NCBI GenBank assembly: GCA_902541175.1
Contig: CACBPP010000006.1
Span: forward strand, 1-55,792
DNA length: 55,792 nucleotides
Origin: an uncultured SAR86 cluster bacterium
GTDB taxonomy: Bacteria; Pseudomonadota; Gammaproteobacteria; Magnimaribacterales; D2472
Direction: 5' to 3'
The position numbers and the translations under genes are program-made. The notes under the pieces are model-generated. The model was not told where the DNA came from and searched no databases. It was given only the letters and a program-made list of their open reading frames with translations. The stretch's first letter is position 1. The number at the start of each line of letters is the position of its first letter. Below are positions 10,849 to 20,804 of the stretch, piece by piece.

Positions 10849-11195
10849 TGAATATTAAAAATACATCAAGATTGAGAAGAGCAAAGAAAACTAGAGCTAA
10901 CATAAAAGTTCAAGAGTCTCCTAGATTAACTGTGTTCAGGTCTTCAAGACATTTTTATGCACAAGTGTTTGATAATCTTGGATCTAAAGTAATTGTTTCA
11001 GCTTCCACTGCGGAGAAAGATATAGATGCCAAATCTAATAATCTTGATGCAGCAGTTGCAGTTGGTAAAAAAGTAGCTGAAAGAGCGCTAGAAAGTGGAA
11101 TTAAAAAAGTTGTTTTTGATAGATCAGGTTATAAATATCATGGTCGCATCAAAGCATTAGCGGACTCTGCAAGAGAAGCAGGATTGGAGTTTTAA
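10848..11195 (+). CDS. rplR: 50S ribosomal protein L18
   Basis: L18 binds 5S rRNA together with L5. The 115-residue product has a basic N-terminus with [10 protein letters not shown], the strand [14 protein letters not shown], and the C-terminal signature [28 protein letters not shown]. It shares one base with the rplF stop, and rpsE starts 3 bases after it. Confidence 0.97.
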   Translation: MNIKNTSRLRRAKKTRANIKVQESPRLTVFRSSRHFYAQVFDNLGSKVIVSASTAEKDIDAKSNNLDAAVAVGKKVAERALESGIKKVVFDRSGYKYHGRIKALADSAREAGLEF

Positions 11196-11198
11196 TAT

Positions 11199-11708
11199 AT
11201 GAATCAAGAAAATGCAATGAACACTCAGCAAGTGGACGCTCTTGAAGAAAAGTTAGTTCAAGTTAATAGAGTTGCTAAAGTTGTTAAAGGTGGAAGAATT
11301 TTTGGATTTACAGCGCTAACCGTAGTTGGAGATGGTAACGGAAGAGTTGGTTTTGGAAGAGGTAAAGCTAAAGAAGTTCCAATTGCAATTCAAAAAGCAA
11401 TGGAAAATGCCAGAAGAAGCATGGTTGAGGTTGAATTAAATAACACAACATTATGGTATCCAATAAAAGCAAAACATGGATCAGCTAACGTATACATGCA
11501 ACCTGCTTCTGAAGGTACTGGAATTATTGCTGGAGGAGCTATGAGAGCTGTTCTTGAGTTAGCAGGCGTTCAAAATGTTTTGGCTAAATGTTACGGATCT
11601 ACAAATCCTGTGAATGTTGTCAGAGCGACTATTAACGCTTTAAGTGCAATGGAATCCCCCGAGACTGTAGCAGCTCGAAGGGGTAAAAAAGTTGAAGAAA
11701 TATCATGA
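11199..11708 (+). CDS. rpsE: 30S ribosomal protein S5
   Basis: S5 contributes to decoding accuracy and, with S3 and S4, to unwinding mRNA at the entry channel. The 169-residue product has [32 protein letters not shown] near residues 22-53 and the second-domain segment with [21 protein letters not shown] second in-frame ATG at 11217 is also possible; neither has a strong ribosome binding site. The end overlaps rpmD by 4 bases. Confidence 0.97.
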   Translation: MNQENAMNTQQVDALEEKLVQVNRVAKVVKGGRIFGFTALTVVGDGNGRVGFGRGKAKEVPIAIQKAMENARRSMVEVELNNTTLWYPIKAKHGSANVYMQPASEGTGIIAGGAMRAVLELAGVQNVLAKCYGSTNPVNVVRATINALSAMESPETVAARRGKKVEEIS

Positions 11709-11893
11709 GTAAAGATAAGACAATAAGCATTAAATTAGTTAAAAGTGGTATTGGAAGAATGGAGAACCATAAGCTTTGCATTAAAGGTTTAGGATTTAAA
11801 AAACTTAATCAAACTGTAACAGTTTTAGATACCCCAAGTAATAGAGGGATGATTAACAAAATTTCAGATATGTTAGAAATAACGGAAAATTAA
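11705..11893 (+). CDS. rpmD: 50S ribosomal protein L30
   Basis: L30 is a small protein near the 5S rRNA region. The 62-residue product contains [22 protein letters not shown], the L30 core, and ends with the [15 protein letters not shown] helix. It overlaps the rpsE stop in an ATGA arrangement and precedes rplO by one base. Confidence 0.95.
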   Translation: MSKDKTISIKLVKSGIGRMENHKLCIKGLGFKKLNQTVTVLDTPSNRGMINKISDMLEITEN

Positions 11894-11894
11894 A

Positions 11895-12401
11895 ATGACT
11901 AAAGAAACAAAAACAACAATGACCTTGAATTCGCTTTCAAGCATTGGTACTTCTAAAAATAGAAAAAGAGTTGGAAGAGGGATTGGTTCTGGCACTGGAA
12001 AAACTGCCGGAAGAGGTCATAAAGGTCAAAAATCAAGATCAGGCGGCAATATTAGACAAGGGTTTGAGGGTGGACAAATGCCACTTCAGATGAGGCTCCC
12101 AAAGTTTGGATTCTCTTCTAGAGTTAATAACAATTTTAAAGAAGTTAATATTAAAAATATAAACGGAATGAAAGTTGTGAACTTGGAGACTCTAAAGGAA
12201 AAAAAATTAATAACTAAGTCTGTTAAAAAAGTAAAAATATTTGGTAACACAGAAGTTGATTCGAAAATTACTGTTGAAGGAATTTCTCTTACTAAGGGCG
12301 CCAAACAAGCTATTGAAAATGCAGGTGGAAAAGTAGTTGATTTGGAAAAGAAAAATAATAAAGACACAAAAGATAAATCAAATAGTGAGGATAATGATTA
12401 A
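11895..12401 (+). CDS. rplO: 50S ribosomal protein L15 with a charged C-terminal tail
   Basis: L15 is a late-assembly protein of the 50S subunit. The core is clear: LNSLSSIGTSKNRKRVGRG near the start, then GTGKTAGRGHKGQKSRSGG and the GFEGGQMPLQMRLPKFGF segment. At 168 residues it exceeds the E. coli protein (144) through a tail of about 20 Lys, Asp and Asn residues and about 8 extra residues at the N-terminus. The first ATG is favoured because GGA lies just upstream; the alternative at 11919 has no purine-rich site. Confidence 0.96.
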   Translation: MTKETKTTMTLNSLSSIGTSKNRKRVGRGIGSGTGKTAGRGHKGQKSRSGGNIRQGFEGGQMPLQMRLPKFGFSSRVNNNFKEVNIKNINGMKVVNLETLKEKKLITKSVKKVKIFGNTEVDSKITVEGISLTKGAKQAIENAGGKVVDLEKKNNKDTKDKSNSEDND

Positions 12402-12403
12402 AA

Positions 12404-13702
12404 ATGACTGATCAAGGTAACATGAGCGATCTTTGGAAAAGATTACGATTTGTTTTCTTTGCTATTCTTGTATATAGAATTGGATCGCATATACCTATAC
12501 CAGGAATTGATCCAGACAGATTGGCTTCACTTTTTCAGCAAAATCAAGGAACAATAATTGAAATGTTTAATTTGTTCTCAGGTGGTGCCTTAGAGAGAAT
12601 GAGTATATTTGCACTAAACGTAGTCCCCTACATTTCTTCTGCAATTATTATGCAACTTTTTTCAAATTCAATTCCATATTTGATTGAGCTTAAAAAAGAT
12701 GGACAGGCCGGTAGAAATAAAATTACCCAATATACAAGATATGGTACAGCCGTCTTAGCTTTAATTCAGGCATCTGCACTAGCAGTCACTCTTTCAGCAA
12801 GTGGTCTTGCATATGTTCCAGGAACAGCATTTTTTGTTTCTGCAGTTTTCTCAGTTGTTGCAGGAACTATGTTTTTAATGTGGTTAGGTGAGCAAGTCTC
12901 TGAGAGAGGTATAGGAAATGGAATTTCCATAATTATTGCTACTAGCATTTTAACTGGAATACCTGGCGCTATTGGACAAGCTCTAGAACAATCAAGACAG
13001 GGTGACTTGAGCATACTCCTTTTAATTGGCATAGGCTTGTTGTCAATGGCAGTTATTGCAGTAGTTGTATTTATTGAGAGGGGTCAAAGAAGAATAACTG
13101 TTAACTATGCACAAAGACAACAAGGAAGAAGATTGATGCAAGCTCAGGCAAGTCATTTACCATTTAAAGTCAACATGGCTGGTGTTATACCTGCAATTTT
13201 CGCAAGTACTTTTTTACTTTTCCCTGCGTCTTTATCTACATGGTTTGGAGAATACGAATCCTTAAGTTTTTTGCAAAGTTTTTCATTAGCTCTTAATCCA
13301 GGTCAACCACTTTATATATTAGTGTTCGCAGGCTTAATAATTAGCTTTTGTTTCATTTGGTTAGCTCTTACGTTTAATACAAAAGACGTGTCAGACAACT
13401 TAAAGCGTTCAGGTGCTTACATAGCTGGGATTAGACCAGGTGAACAAACAGCAAGCTATATTGATTCAGTTTTAGCAAGGTTGACTGTTTTTGGAGCTAT
13501 CTATTTAACATTAATATGCTTACTTCCGCTTGCTCTAATTAATTTTGCTGGAATATCACCAACAATTTCTATTGGTGGCACTTCGGTGTTGATTATTGTT
13601 GTAGTGCTTATGGATTTCATGTCACAAGTTCAGTCTCACATGATGTCCTCCCAGTATGCTTCGTTAATGAAAAAAGCAAATTTAAAAAATTATAGAAGGT
13701 AA
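12404..13702 (+). CDS. secY: Preprotein translocase subunit SecY
   Basis: SecY is the channel of the general secretion system in the inner membrane and works with SecE, SecG and SecA. The 432-residue product begins in the cytoplasm with [27 protein letters not shown] and shows the ten-helix hydrophobic pattern. The plug-region context [26 protein letters not shown] and the GERGIGNG-type loop (here [13 protein letters not shown]) are present. It lies after rplO and before rpmJ, as in E. coli. Confidence 0.98.
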   Translation: MTDQGNMSDLWKRLRFVFFAILVYRIGSHIPIPGIDPDRLASLFQQNQGTIIEMFNLFSGGALERMSIFALNVVPYISSAIIMQLFSNSIPYLIELKKDGQAGRNKITQYTRYGTAVLALIQASALAVTLSASGLAYVPGTAFFVSAVFSVVAGTMFLMWLGEQVSERGIGNGISIIIATSILTGIPGAIGQALEQSRQGDLSILLLIGIGLLSMAVIAVVVFIERGQRRITVNYAQRQQGRRLMQAQASHLPFKVNMAGVIPAIFASTFLLFPASLSTWFGEYESLSFLQSFSLALNPGQPLYILVFAGLIISFCFIWLALTFNTKDVSDNLKRSGAYIAGIRPGEQTASYIDSVLARLTVFGAIYLTLICLLPLALINFAGISPTISIGGTSVLIIVVVLMDFMSQVQSHMMSSQYASLMKKANLKNYRR

Positions 13703-13703
13703 T

Positions 13704-13820
13704 ATGAAAGTAAAAGCATCAGTAAAGAAAATTTGTCGAAATTGTAAAATTGTAAGGAGAAATGGTGTTCTATATGTAATTTGCAAGACAGATCAAAAAC
13801 ATAAACAGAGGCAAGGATAA
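13704..13820 (+). CDS. rpmJ: 50S ribosomal protein L36 (zinc-binding form)
   Basis: This 38-residue gene occupies the 120-base gap between secY and rpsM. The product begins [14 protein letters not shown] and has Cys11, Cys14, Cys27 and His33, the ligands of the zinc ribbon in the C-plus form of L36. Length and position match the E. coli gene. The start lies one base after the secY stop and the stop is 2 bases before rpsM. Confidence 0.97.
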   Translation: MKVKASVKKICRNCKIVRRNGVLYVICKTDQKHKQRQG

Positions 13821-13822
13821 TT

Positions 13823-14179
13823 ATGGCTAGGATCGCAGGAGTTAATGTACCAGAGAATAAACATATTGAAATTTCTCTTACTCATATCTTTGGAATAGGC
13901 AGAAAAACAGCTCAAAACATCTGTGTTGATCTTAAGATAGATTACACAAGAAAAATTTCAGACCTAAGTGAAGAAGAAATTGAAAACATAAGAAATGCAA
14001 TTGGTAATTATGTTGTTGAGGGAGATCTTAGAAGAAATATAAGTACTAACATTAAGAGATTACAAGATTTAGCAAGTTACAGAGGTATTAGACATAGAAG
14101 AAAGCTTCCTACTAGAGGACAGAATACAAAAAATAATGCAAGAACTAGAAAAGGTCCTAAAAAACCAATGAGAGGATAA
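13823..14179 (+). CDS. rpsM: 30S ribosomal protein S13
   Basis: S13 lies in the 30S head, contacts P-site tRNA and forms intersubunit bridges. The 118-residue product shows [21 protein letters not shown] at the start, FGIGRKTA near residues 24-31, and the C-terminal [25 protein letters not shown] signature. It opens the alpha operon with no space for a separate promoter. Confidence 0.98.
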   Translation: MARIAGVNVPENKHIEISLTHIFGIGRKTAQNICVDLKIDYTRKISDLSEEEIENIRNAIGNYVVEGDLRRNISTNIKRLQDLASYRGIRHRRKLPTRGQNTKNNARTRKGPKKPMRG

Positions 14180-14181
14180 TT

Positions 14182-14559
14182 ATGGCAGCAAAAGGAAAAA
14201 AGAATAAAAAGGTTGTGACTGACGGAGTGGCTCACATTCATTCCTCCTTTAACAATACTATTGTTACTATTACTGATAAACAAGGTAACACAATTTGTTG
14301 GGCAACTTCGGGAGGATCAGGTTTTAAGGGTTCAAGAAAGAGTACTCCGTTTGCGGCTCAGATTGCTGCTGATAAAGCTGGCAATGCGGCTAAAGAGTTT
14401 GGAATGATAAATCTTGATGTAAAAGTAAAAGGACCAGGCGGTGGAAGGGAGTCTGCTATTAGATCACTTAATGCATGTGGTTTAAAAATAAAAAGCATAA
14501 CTGATGTAACTCCGCTTCCTCATAATGGATGCAGACCATCTAAAAAAAGAAGAGTATAA
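14182..14559 (+). CDS. rpsK: 30S ribosomal protein S11
   Basis: S11 forms the 30S platform near the E site. The 125-residue product has [20 protein letters not shown], then [18 protein letters not shown] and the ending [18 protein letters not shown], the invariant C-terminus. rpsD follows after 11 bases. Confidence 0.98.
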   Translation: MAAKGKKNKKVVTDGVAHIHSSFNNTIVTITDKQGNTICWATSGGSGFKGSRKSTPFAAQIAADKAGNAAKEFGMINLDVKVKGPGGGRESAIRSLNACGLKIKSITDVTPLPHNGCRPSKKRRV

Positions 14560-14570
14560 CGGAGAAATAA

Positions 14571-15191
14571 ATGGCTAGATATAGAGGACCATCACTAAGA
14601 CTTTCGCGAAGAGAGGGTACAGACCTGTTACTTAAAAGTGGAGTTAGAGCAATTGAATCTAAGTGCAACATGGATACACTTCCTGGCGTTCATGGAGCTA
14701 GAAGGGGAAGGTTGTCAGATTATGGACTCCAATTAAGAGAAAAGCAGAAAGTTAGAAGAATGTATGGAATTTTAGAAAAACAATTCAGAAATTATTATAA
14801 AAAGGCTGCTTCCTCAAAAGGAAATACTGGGGAAAATCTTTTATCTCTTTTAGAAAAAAGATTAGACAATGTTGTTTATAGAATGGGTTTTGGTTCAACA
14901 AGAGCTGAAGCTCGTCAAATGGTATCTCACAAAGCATTTATGGTTAATGGAAAGGTTGTGAACATACCTTCATATCAGGTTCAACCTGGAGATGAAATTG
15001 AAGTTAGAGAATCAAAAAGAGGTCACTTAAGAATTGCAGCAGCTCTGAAGATTGCTGCTACAAGGGAAGAATGTGACTGGTTAGAGGTAGATGAAAAAAA
15101 TTTTAAAGGGGTATTTAAATCAGTTCCTGATAGGACTGACCTAAGTACAGAAATTAACGAAAATCTTATTGTTGAGCTTTACTCAAAATAA
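14571..15191 (+). CDS. rpsD: 30S ribosomal protein S4
   Basis: S4 starts assembly of the 30S body and in E. coli represses the alpha operon. The 206-residue product has the E. coli length and carries [16 protein letters not shown], the [21 protein letters not shown]4-domain start and the [19 protein letters not shown] segment. The N-terminus has one Cys and not a four-Cys zinc site, so it is the zinc-free form. Confidence 0.98.
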   Translation: MARYRGPSLRLSRREGTDLLLKSGVRAIESKCNMDTLPGVHGARRGRLSDYGLQLREKQKVRRMYGILEKQFRNYYKKAASSKGNTGENLLSLLEKRLDNVVYRMGFGSTRAEARQMVSHKAFMVNGKVVNIPSYQVQPGDEIEVRESKRGHLRIAAALKIAATREECDWLEVDEKNFKGVFKSVPDRTDLSTEINENLIVELYSK

Positions 15192-15213
15192 AAGTATAAA
15201 GGCGGAGAAAATT

Positions 15214-16179
15214 ATGCAAACATCAGTAATAGATCTATTAGTACCAACCGAAATTCAGGTTGATGATGTCTCACCAACATTATCAAAGGTAACACTTGAG
15301 CCATTGGAAAGAGGTTTTGGACATACACTTGGAAATGCTTTAAGAAGAATATTACTTTCCTCAATGCCTGGTGCTGCTGTGACAGATGTCGCAATCGATG
15401 GAATATCTCATGAATATAGCACCATTGAAGGAGTAAGAGAGGATGTAATAGATATTTTATTAAATATTAAAGACATGCCAATAAATCTAATTGAAGGAGA
15501 CTCGGCTGAAGTAACATTGGATGTAAAAGGTCCTTGTGATGTATTAGCTTCATCCTTTGATGTGCCTGGAAATGTAGAGCTTGTTAATCAAGATTTTCAT
15601 ATCGCAACTATTGTTGATAAGGTTAATCTCAAAATGACTTTAACTGTTAGAAATGGAAGAGGTTATGAGCCAGCTGACTTGAGAGAAGACGAAGATAGGG
15701 TAGTTGGAGCTCTTAAAGTAGACGCATCATATAGTCCTGTTAGAAGAGTTTCTTACACAGTTGATAACGCAAGATCTGGAAAAAGAACTGACTTAGATAA
15801 ATTAGTTTTAGAGCTTGAAACTGACGGCACATTAGATCCAAAGATGGCAATAGAACACTCTGCAACAATTCTGCAACAGCAGCTTGGTGCGTTTGTTGAT
15901 CTAGATGCAATAGCTGAACAAGAGGCTAAAAAAGATCAAAATGACTTTGATCCAATCTTATTAAGATCGATTGAAGAGCTTGAGCTAACAGTAAGATCTA
16001 CTAATTGTCTTAAAGCAGAGAGTATTTTTCTTATAGGCGACCTAATTCATAGATCTGAGTTTGATTTATTAAAAACTCCAAATCTAGGTAAGAAATCTTT
16101 AAATGAAATTAAAGATGTTTTAGCTTCTAAAGATTTATCGCTTGGTATGAATGTTGAAAACTGGCCTCCAGTAGGATAA
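15214..16179 (+). CDS. rpoA: RNA polymerase alpha subunit
   Basis: Alpha dimerises to assemble RNA polymerase, and its C-terminal domain contacts promoter UP elements and activators. The frame is open from 15169, but the ATG at 15214 has GGCGGAG six bases upstream and lies outside rpsD. The 321-residue product has the assembly domain ([20 protein letters not shown]) and the C-terminal domain with [12 protein letters not shown] and a [13 protein letters not shown] segment. In E. coli the Arg of the VRSTNCLK motif (Arg265) binds DNA. Confidence 0.98.
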   Translation: MQTSVIDLLVPTEIQVDDVSPTLSKVTLEPLERGFGHTLGNALRRILLSSMPGAAVTDVAIDGISHEYSTIEGVREDVIDILLNIKDMPINLIEGDSAEVTLDVKGPCDVLASSFDVPGNVELVNQDFHIATIVDKVNLKMTLTVRNGRGYEPADLREDEDRVVGALKVDASYSPVRRVSYTVDNARSGKRTDLDKLVLELETDGTLDPKMAIEHSATILQQQLGAFVDLDAIAEQEAKKDQNDFDPILLRSIEELELTVRSTNCLKAESIFLIGDLIHRSEFDLLKTPNLGKKSLNEIKDVLASKDLSLGMNVENWPPVG

Positions 16180-16182
16180 AAA

Positions 16183-16599
16183 ATGAGACATAAAAAATCT
16201 GGAAGAAAATTAAATAGAAACTCAGCTCACAGAAAAGCCTTATTCAAGAATCTTGCTATTGCTTTGATTGAGAGGGATATCATTAAGACGACTCTTCCAA
16301 AAGCAAAAGAGCTTAGAAGATTTATAGAGCCACTAATAACCATTGGTAAAAATGATACAGTTGCAAATAGAAGACATGTATTTAATAAACTTAGATCTGA
16401 TTCTGCTGTTGCAAAGCTTTTTACTGAAGTTTCAGTAAACTCAAAAGATCGTAAAGGTGGTTACACTCGCATAATAAAAGCTGGATTCAGGCCAGGAGAT
16501 AAAGCTGATATGGCATACATCGAACTTGTGGACAGAAAACTTGAAGAGGAACTAGAGTCTACTGAGCCAGAGTTGAAGGAAGAGGAAACAGCAGCTTAA
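16183..16599 (+). CDS. rplQ: 50S ribosomal protein L17
   Basis: L17 lies at the tunnel exit region of the 50S subunit. The 138-residue product starts [20 protein letters not shown] and has the typical [20 protein letters not shown] helix. The end carries a glutamate-rich tail of about 20 residues that is longer than in E. coli (127 residues in total). Its last 4 bases overlap the end of uvrA, which is read the other way, so no terminator fits between them. Confidence 0.97.
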   Translation: MRHKKSGRKLNRNSAHRKALFKNLAIALIERDIIKTTLPKAKELRRFIEPLITIGKNDTVANRRHVFNKLRSDSAVAKLFTEVSVNSKDRKGGYTRIIKAGFRPGDKADMAYIELVDRKLEEELESTEPELKEEETAA

Positions 16600-19415
16600 C
16601 TCAAAACATCTTTTAAAAACTTACCAGTAAAAGATTTTTTGACTTTAGCAACATCCTCAGGTGTTCCTTTTGCAACAATTTCACCCCCATCAGAACCTCC
16701 TTCTGGACCAAGATCAATAATCCAGTCTGCTGTTTTAACAACATCAAGATTATGCTCAATCACAACTACAGTATTACCTTGTTCTTTTAATCGACCAAGA
16801 ACCTTTAATAGAAGTTCTATGTCTGCAAAATGTAATCCAGTTGTAGGTTCATCCAACACGAAAAGTGTTTTACCAGTGCTTCTTTTTGACAATTCTTTTG
16901 CAAGTTTAATTCTTTGAGCCTCACCTCCTGATAGTGTCAAAGCAGATTGACCAAGTGTAATGTATCCAAGACCAACGTCATTGAGTGTCAGTAACTTTTT
17001 CTTTATTGCTGGATGCGCATCAAAAAAATTCAAAGCATCTTCAACTGTCATATCTAAAATATCACTAATATTTTTATCTTTGTATTTTATTTCTAGTGTT
17101 TGTTCGTTATATCTCTTTCCATCACAAACATCACATTTAACATAAACATCAGCAAGGAAATGCATTTCAACCTTAATCATGCCATCGCCTTGACATGCCT
17201 CACACCTTCCTCCTTTAACATTAAAACTAAACCTACCAGGCTTATATCCTCTTGAACGAGCTTCTACTGTTTGTGATAAAAGATCTCTGATGTGCGAAAA
17301 AAGCCCTGTATAAGTTGCAGGATTAGATCTTGGCGTTCTTCCTATAGGAGATTGGTCAATATTTATTACCTTATCAAGATATTCTAGCCCCTCAATTTTT
17401 TCACACTTTATTTCTTTTGAAAGCTTTGATTTATTAAGAATAAACGAACTTATTGGCAGAAGAGTCTGGTTTATAAGTGAAGATTTTCCAGATCCTGATA
17501 CTCCTGTAATACACGTAAATAGGCCTACTGGAATATCAACAGAAACCTTTTTTAAATTATTCTCGAAAGCCTCAATTATTTTTATTTTTTCGTTTTTTAT
17601 TTTTAATCTTTTTTTAGGTACTTTGATTTTCCTTTTACCTGATAAATATTTTGCAGTTATAGAATTTTTATTCTTTAAAATAGCATCGATATTTCCTTGG
17701 GCACATATTTCACCACCATGCTTACCAGCTCCAGGACCAATATCAATTATATGATCAGCAGATCTGATTGCCTCCTCATCATGCTCAACAACAATCACAG
17801 TATTTCCAAGTTCTTTAAGATTATTTAATGTCCTAATTAGTTTTGTGTTATCTCTTTGATGAAGACCTATTGATGGTTCATCTAGGACATATGTTACTCC
17901 CACAAGACCAGAGCCAATTTGACTTGCTAATCTAATTCGTTGAGCCTCACCGCCTGATAATGTTTCAGCACTTCTATCAAGTGTAAGATAGCTAAGTCCA
18001 ACATCTTTTAGAAAAGTTAATCTATCTGTGATTTCTTTTACTATCTTTTCTGCAATTTTTTCTTTTGAACCCTCTAACTTCATATTTTTGATGAAGTCTA
18101 AACAATCACTAATTTTCATCGAAGTAATATTGTGAATTTGAGTATTATTTATAAAAACATTACGGGCGTATGTATTCAATCTAGATCCATCGCATTCATC
18201 ACAAATGCTCTCTGAGGTTAACTTTGAGAGCTCCTCTCGTATGTACTCAGAATCTGTTTCTTTAAATCTTCGTTCTGTAGAGGGTAAAATGCCTTCAAAC
18301 CTATGCTTTCTTATAATTCTGCTCCCACTTCTAAACCTATGAGAGAAATCAATTTTTTCTTTAGTACCCCATAAAATAATATCTTTAATTTTTTGTGGAT
18401 AATCTTTCCATTTGGTAGTTAGTGAAAAATCAAAATGATTGCTCAAACATCTAAGCTGGTAATAATAAAATCTATTCCTCCTTGTCCAGCCTTTAATAGC
18501 ACCGTTTGCAATCGAGACTTCATCATCTTGAATTAACTTCTTCTCACTAAAAAATTGAATCACACCCAGGCCATCACATCGGGAACATGCTCCATGAGGA
18601 TTATTAAAAGAAAATATTCTTGGCTCAAGCTCAGGAATTGAGTATCCACATTGTGAACAAGAAAAATTAGATGAATATAAATGAACATAATTTGAATCGA
18701 TTTCTTCGACCTCAATCAATCCTTCAGATAATAGCAAAGATGTTTCTATAGATTCAGATATGCGTGATCTAATGTCATTCCCAGGCTTAATTACTAATCT
18801 ATCTATAACAGCCGAGATATTATGCTTTTTATTTTTTTCTAGGCTGGGAAACTCTTCGATAGGATATACTACATCATTGACCTTAACCCTGACGTAGCCG
18901 CTTTTACGAAGATCCTCATATATTGCTAAATGTTCACCTTTTTTATCTCTAATGATAGGCGACATTATCATTATTTTTGTGCCTTCTTTAAGCTTAAGAA
19001 TTTCATCACAGATTTCTGATACAGTTTTTGCACTTAGTTCCTCATCATGATCTGGACATTTTGGGGTACCAATTCTTGAGTACAAAAGTCTAAGGTAATC
19101 ATATATTTCTGTAACCGTACCTACTGTTGATCTTGGATTATGAGATGTGGCCTTTTGTTCTATTGATATAGCTGGTGAGAGGCCTTCAATCTGATCAACA
19201 TCAGGCTTTTCCATCATAGATAAAAATCTTCTTGCATAGGTTGATAATGATTCTACATAACGTCTTTGACCTTCGGCGTATAAGGTATCAAAAGCAAGAG
19301 AAGACTTACCTGAACCAGAAAGTCCTGTTATAACTATGATTTTATTTCTAGGTATTTCGAGATTAATATTCTTTAGATTATGTGTTCTCGCACCTTTTAT
19401 AAAAATACTATCCAT
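16596..19415 (-). CDS. uvrA: Excinuclease ABC subunit A
   Basis: UvrA is the damage-sensing ATPase of nucleotide excision repair and loads UvrB at lesions. The 939-residue product is full length (940 in E. coli). It has a Walker [10 protein letters not shown] at residues 31-39 and a second GVSGSGKSS near residue 640, two LSGGEAQRI signatures, and zinc-binding cysteines including CEACQGDG. It diverges from ssb across 67 bases, as in many gammaproteobacteria. I saw no LexA-like CTGT-N8-ACAG site in that gap, although uvrA belongs to the SOS regulon in E. coli. Confidence 0.98.
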   Translation of the reverse strand: MDSIFIKGARTHNLKNINLEIPRNKIIVITGLSGSGKSSLAFDTLYAEGQRRYVESLSTYARRFLSMMEKPDVDQIEGLSPAISIEQKATSHNPRSTVGTVTEIYDYLRLLYSRIGTPKCPDHDEELSAKTVSEICDEILKLKEGTKIMIMSPIIRDKKGEHLAIYEDLRKSGYVRVKVNDVVYPIEEFPSLEKNKKHNISAVIDRLVIKPGNDIRSRISESIETSLLLSEGLIEVEEIDSNYVHLYSSNFSCSQCGYSIPELEPRIFSFNNPHGACSRCDGLGVIQFFSEKKLIQDDEVSIANGAIKGWTRRNRFYYYQLRCLSNHFDFSLTTKWKDYPQKIKDIILWGTKEKIDFSHRFRSGSRIIRKHRFEGILPSTERRFKETDSEYIREELSKLTSESICDECDGSRLNTYARNVFINNTQIHNITSMKISDCLDFIKNMKLEGSKEKIAEKIVKEITDRLTFLKDVGLSYLTLDRSAETLSGGEAQRIRLASQIGSGLVGVTYVLDEPSIGLHQRDNTKLIRTLNNLKELGNTVIVVEHDEEAIRSADHIIDIGPGAGKHGGEICAQGNIDAILKNKNSITAKYLSGKRKIKVPKKRLKIKNEKIKIIEAFENNLKKVSVDIPVGLFTCITGVSGSGKSSLINQTLLPISSFILNKSKLSKEIKCEKIEGLEYLDKVINIDQSPIGRTPRSNPATYTGLFSHIRDLLSQTVEARSRGYKPGRFSFNVKGGRCEACQGDGMIKVEMHFLADVYVKCDVCDGKRYNEQTLEIKYKDKNISDILDMTVEDALNFFDAHPAIKKKLLTLNDVGLGYITLGQSALTLSGGEAQRIKLAKELSKRSTGKTLFVLDEPTTGLHFADIELLLKVLGRLKEQGNTVVVIEHNLDVVKTADWIIDLGPEGGSDGGEIVAKGTPEDVAKVKKSFTGKFLKDVLS

Positions 19416-19442
19416 TGAATTAAAAATTCCGTGATGAAAAAA

Positions 19443-19471
19443 TTAAATTAGGTTAAACTTTTACATATTAT
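19443..19471 (+). promoter_or_regulatory. Weak candidate promoter for ssb
   Basis: In the uvrA-ssb gap there is TATTAT (19466-19471), with TTAAAT (19443-19448) 17 bases upstream. The -10 box is good and the -35 box is poor. An AGAGG follows before the ssb ATG. In an AT-rich region such matches arise easily, so this is tentative. Confidence 0.3.
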
Positions 19472-19482
19472 AAGAGGTAATT

Positions 19483-19920
19483 ATGAGCAGAGGAGTAAAT
19501 AAAGTAATTTTAGTTGGTAATTTAGGACAAAAGCCTGAAATGAGATATACAGCTACACAAACAGCTGTAGCAAATCTTTCTATAGCAACCACTGAATCAT
19601 GGAAGGATAAAGAAAGTGGTGAAAATAGGGATAAGACTGAATGGCATAGAGTTGTATTTTTTGGTAATTTGGCTGAGATCGCTGAGAAGTATTTAGATAA
19701 AGGTTCTAGTGTCTATGTTGAAGGAAAAATTCAAACAAGAAAATGGCAAGATAAAGATGGTAATGATAGATACACAACTGAAGTTCTAGGCAATCAACTT
19801 ACAATGCTTGGCTCGAGAGGCTCATCTGATAACTCAAATCAAATGGAAAACTCTTCTGATACACCTTTCCCCGAGGATGATAGTGGAGAAGGCCTTACAG
19901 ATGACGATATTCCATTCTAG
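19483..19920 (+). CDS. ssb: Single-stranded DNA-binding protein
   Basis: SSB coats single-stranded DNA in replication and repair and recruits partners through its tail. The 145-residue product has an OB fold in roughly the first 110 residues ([18 protein letters not shown] at the start, [20 protein letters not shown] in the middle). A short Gly, Ser and Asn linker leads to the conserved acidic tip DDDIPF. The linker is shorter than in E. coli (178 residues in total). A good AGAGG lies upstream of the ATG. Confidence 0.98.
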   Translation: MSRGVNKVILVGNLGQKPEMRYTATQTAVANLSIATTESWKDKESGENRDKTEWHRVVFFGNLAEIAEKYLDKGSSVYVEGKIQTRKWQDKDGNDRYTTEVLGNQLTMLGSRGSSDNSNQMENSSDTPFPEDDSGEGLTDDDIPF

Positions 19921-19929
19921 TATTAAATT

Positions 19930-20802
19930 TTGTTGAAAGAATATAAAACCATCCTTCTTGACGAAGTTGATTCAGTTGCAATATTAAAACTTAATAGACC
20001 AGAAAAGTTAAATGCTTTTAATATGCAGATGTTTGATGACATGCTCGATGCAATCGATCTTGTTAATAATAATGACAATATCAAATCGCTTGTAATTACT
20101 GGTTCTGGCAGAGCTTTTTGTGCAGGAGCAGACTTATCCTTTGGAGAGAAAACTTTTGATAAAGAATTTGATACTAAAGGACAATTTGAATCAGATTATA
20201 GGAGAGATGCTGGAGGTATATTAAATCTAAAAATCTATAATTCTTTAAAGCCTGTGATTGCAGCATGTAACGGAGACGCTGTGGGTGTTGGAGCAACAAT
20301 GCAATTGCCAGCAGATGTAAGAATTGCTACAACTAATTCAAGATTTGGTTTTGTTTTTGCTAAAAGAGGTATTGTTCCTGATGGTTGTGCTAGCTGGTTT
20401 TTGCCTAAAATTGTGGGAATTCAAAATGCGCTTGAACTGTGTTATTCGGGCGAGATTATAGATGCTCAAAAAGCTTCAAAAATTGGATTAGTAAATTATT
20501 TAGTTGATGAAGATAGATTACTGAATAAAGCTATTGAAATATCTAATTTATTCTTTGATTCAAGTGCCCCTGTGTCAGTTGCAATGACGCGACACATGCT
20601 TTGGTCACTATCGGCAGATGATAGTCCTGAAAATGCACATATTATTGAAAGTAAGTTAATTGATTCAAGAGGAGCTTCGGATGATGCAAAAGAGGGAGTA
20701 ATGTCATTTTTAGAAAAAAGACAACCAGACTTTAAGAATAAGATTTCTTCTGATTTACCAAAAGATTTCCCATGGAGAAAATCAAAGTTTGATGAAGAGT
20801 AA
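19930..20802 (+). CDS. Enoyl-CoA hydratase/isomerase family protein (crotonase fold)
   Basis: The 290-residue product is a crotonase-superfamily enzyme, which acts on acyl-CoA thioesters. The signature GSGRAFCAGAD at residues 58-68 forms part of the CoA site and oxyanion hole, and a second glycine-rich segment (GDAVGVGAT) is near residues 115-123. Around residues 149-160 it reads VPDGCASWFLPK. The two catalytic glutamates of classical hydratases are not in their usual context, and Asp151 resembles the Asp of PaaG-type isomerases. The substrate is unknown. Start is TTG (19930 or 19933), since no ATG is nearby. The gene sits 9 bases after ssb and 2 bases before an old yellow enzyme. Confidence 0.85.
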   Translation: MLKEYKTILLDEVDSVAILKLNRPEKLNAFNMQMFDDMLDAIDLVNNNDNIKSLVITGSGRAFCAGADLSFGEKTFDKEFDTKGQFESDYRRDAGGILNLKIYNSLKPVIAACNGDAVGVGATMQLPADVRIATTNSRFGFVFAKRGIVPDGCASWFLPKIVGIQNALELCYSGEIIDAQKASKIGLVNYLVDEDRLLNKAIEISNLFFDSSAPVSVAMTRHMLWSLSADDSPENAHIIESKLIDSRGASDDAKEGVMSFLEKRQPDFKNKISSDLPKDFPWRKSKFDEE

Positions 20803-20804
20803 AT

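Noticed and set aside
15169-15213. Upstream extension of rpoA
   Set aside because: It overlaps rpsD; the ATG at 15214 has GGCGGAG and fits the family start.
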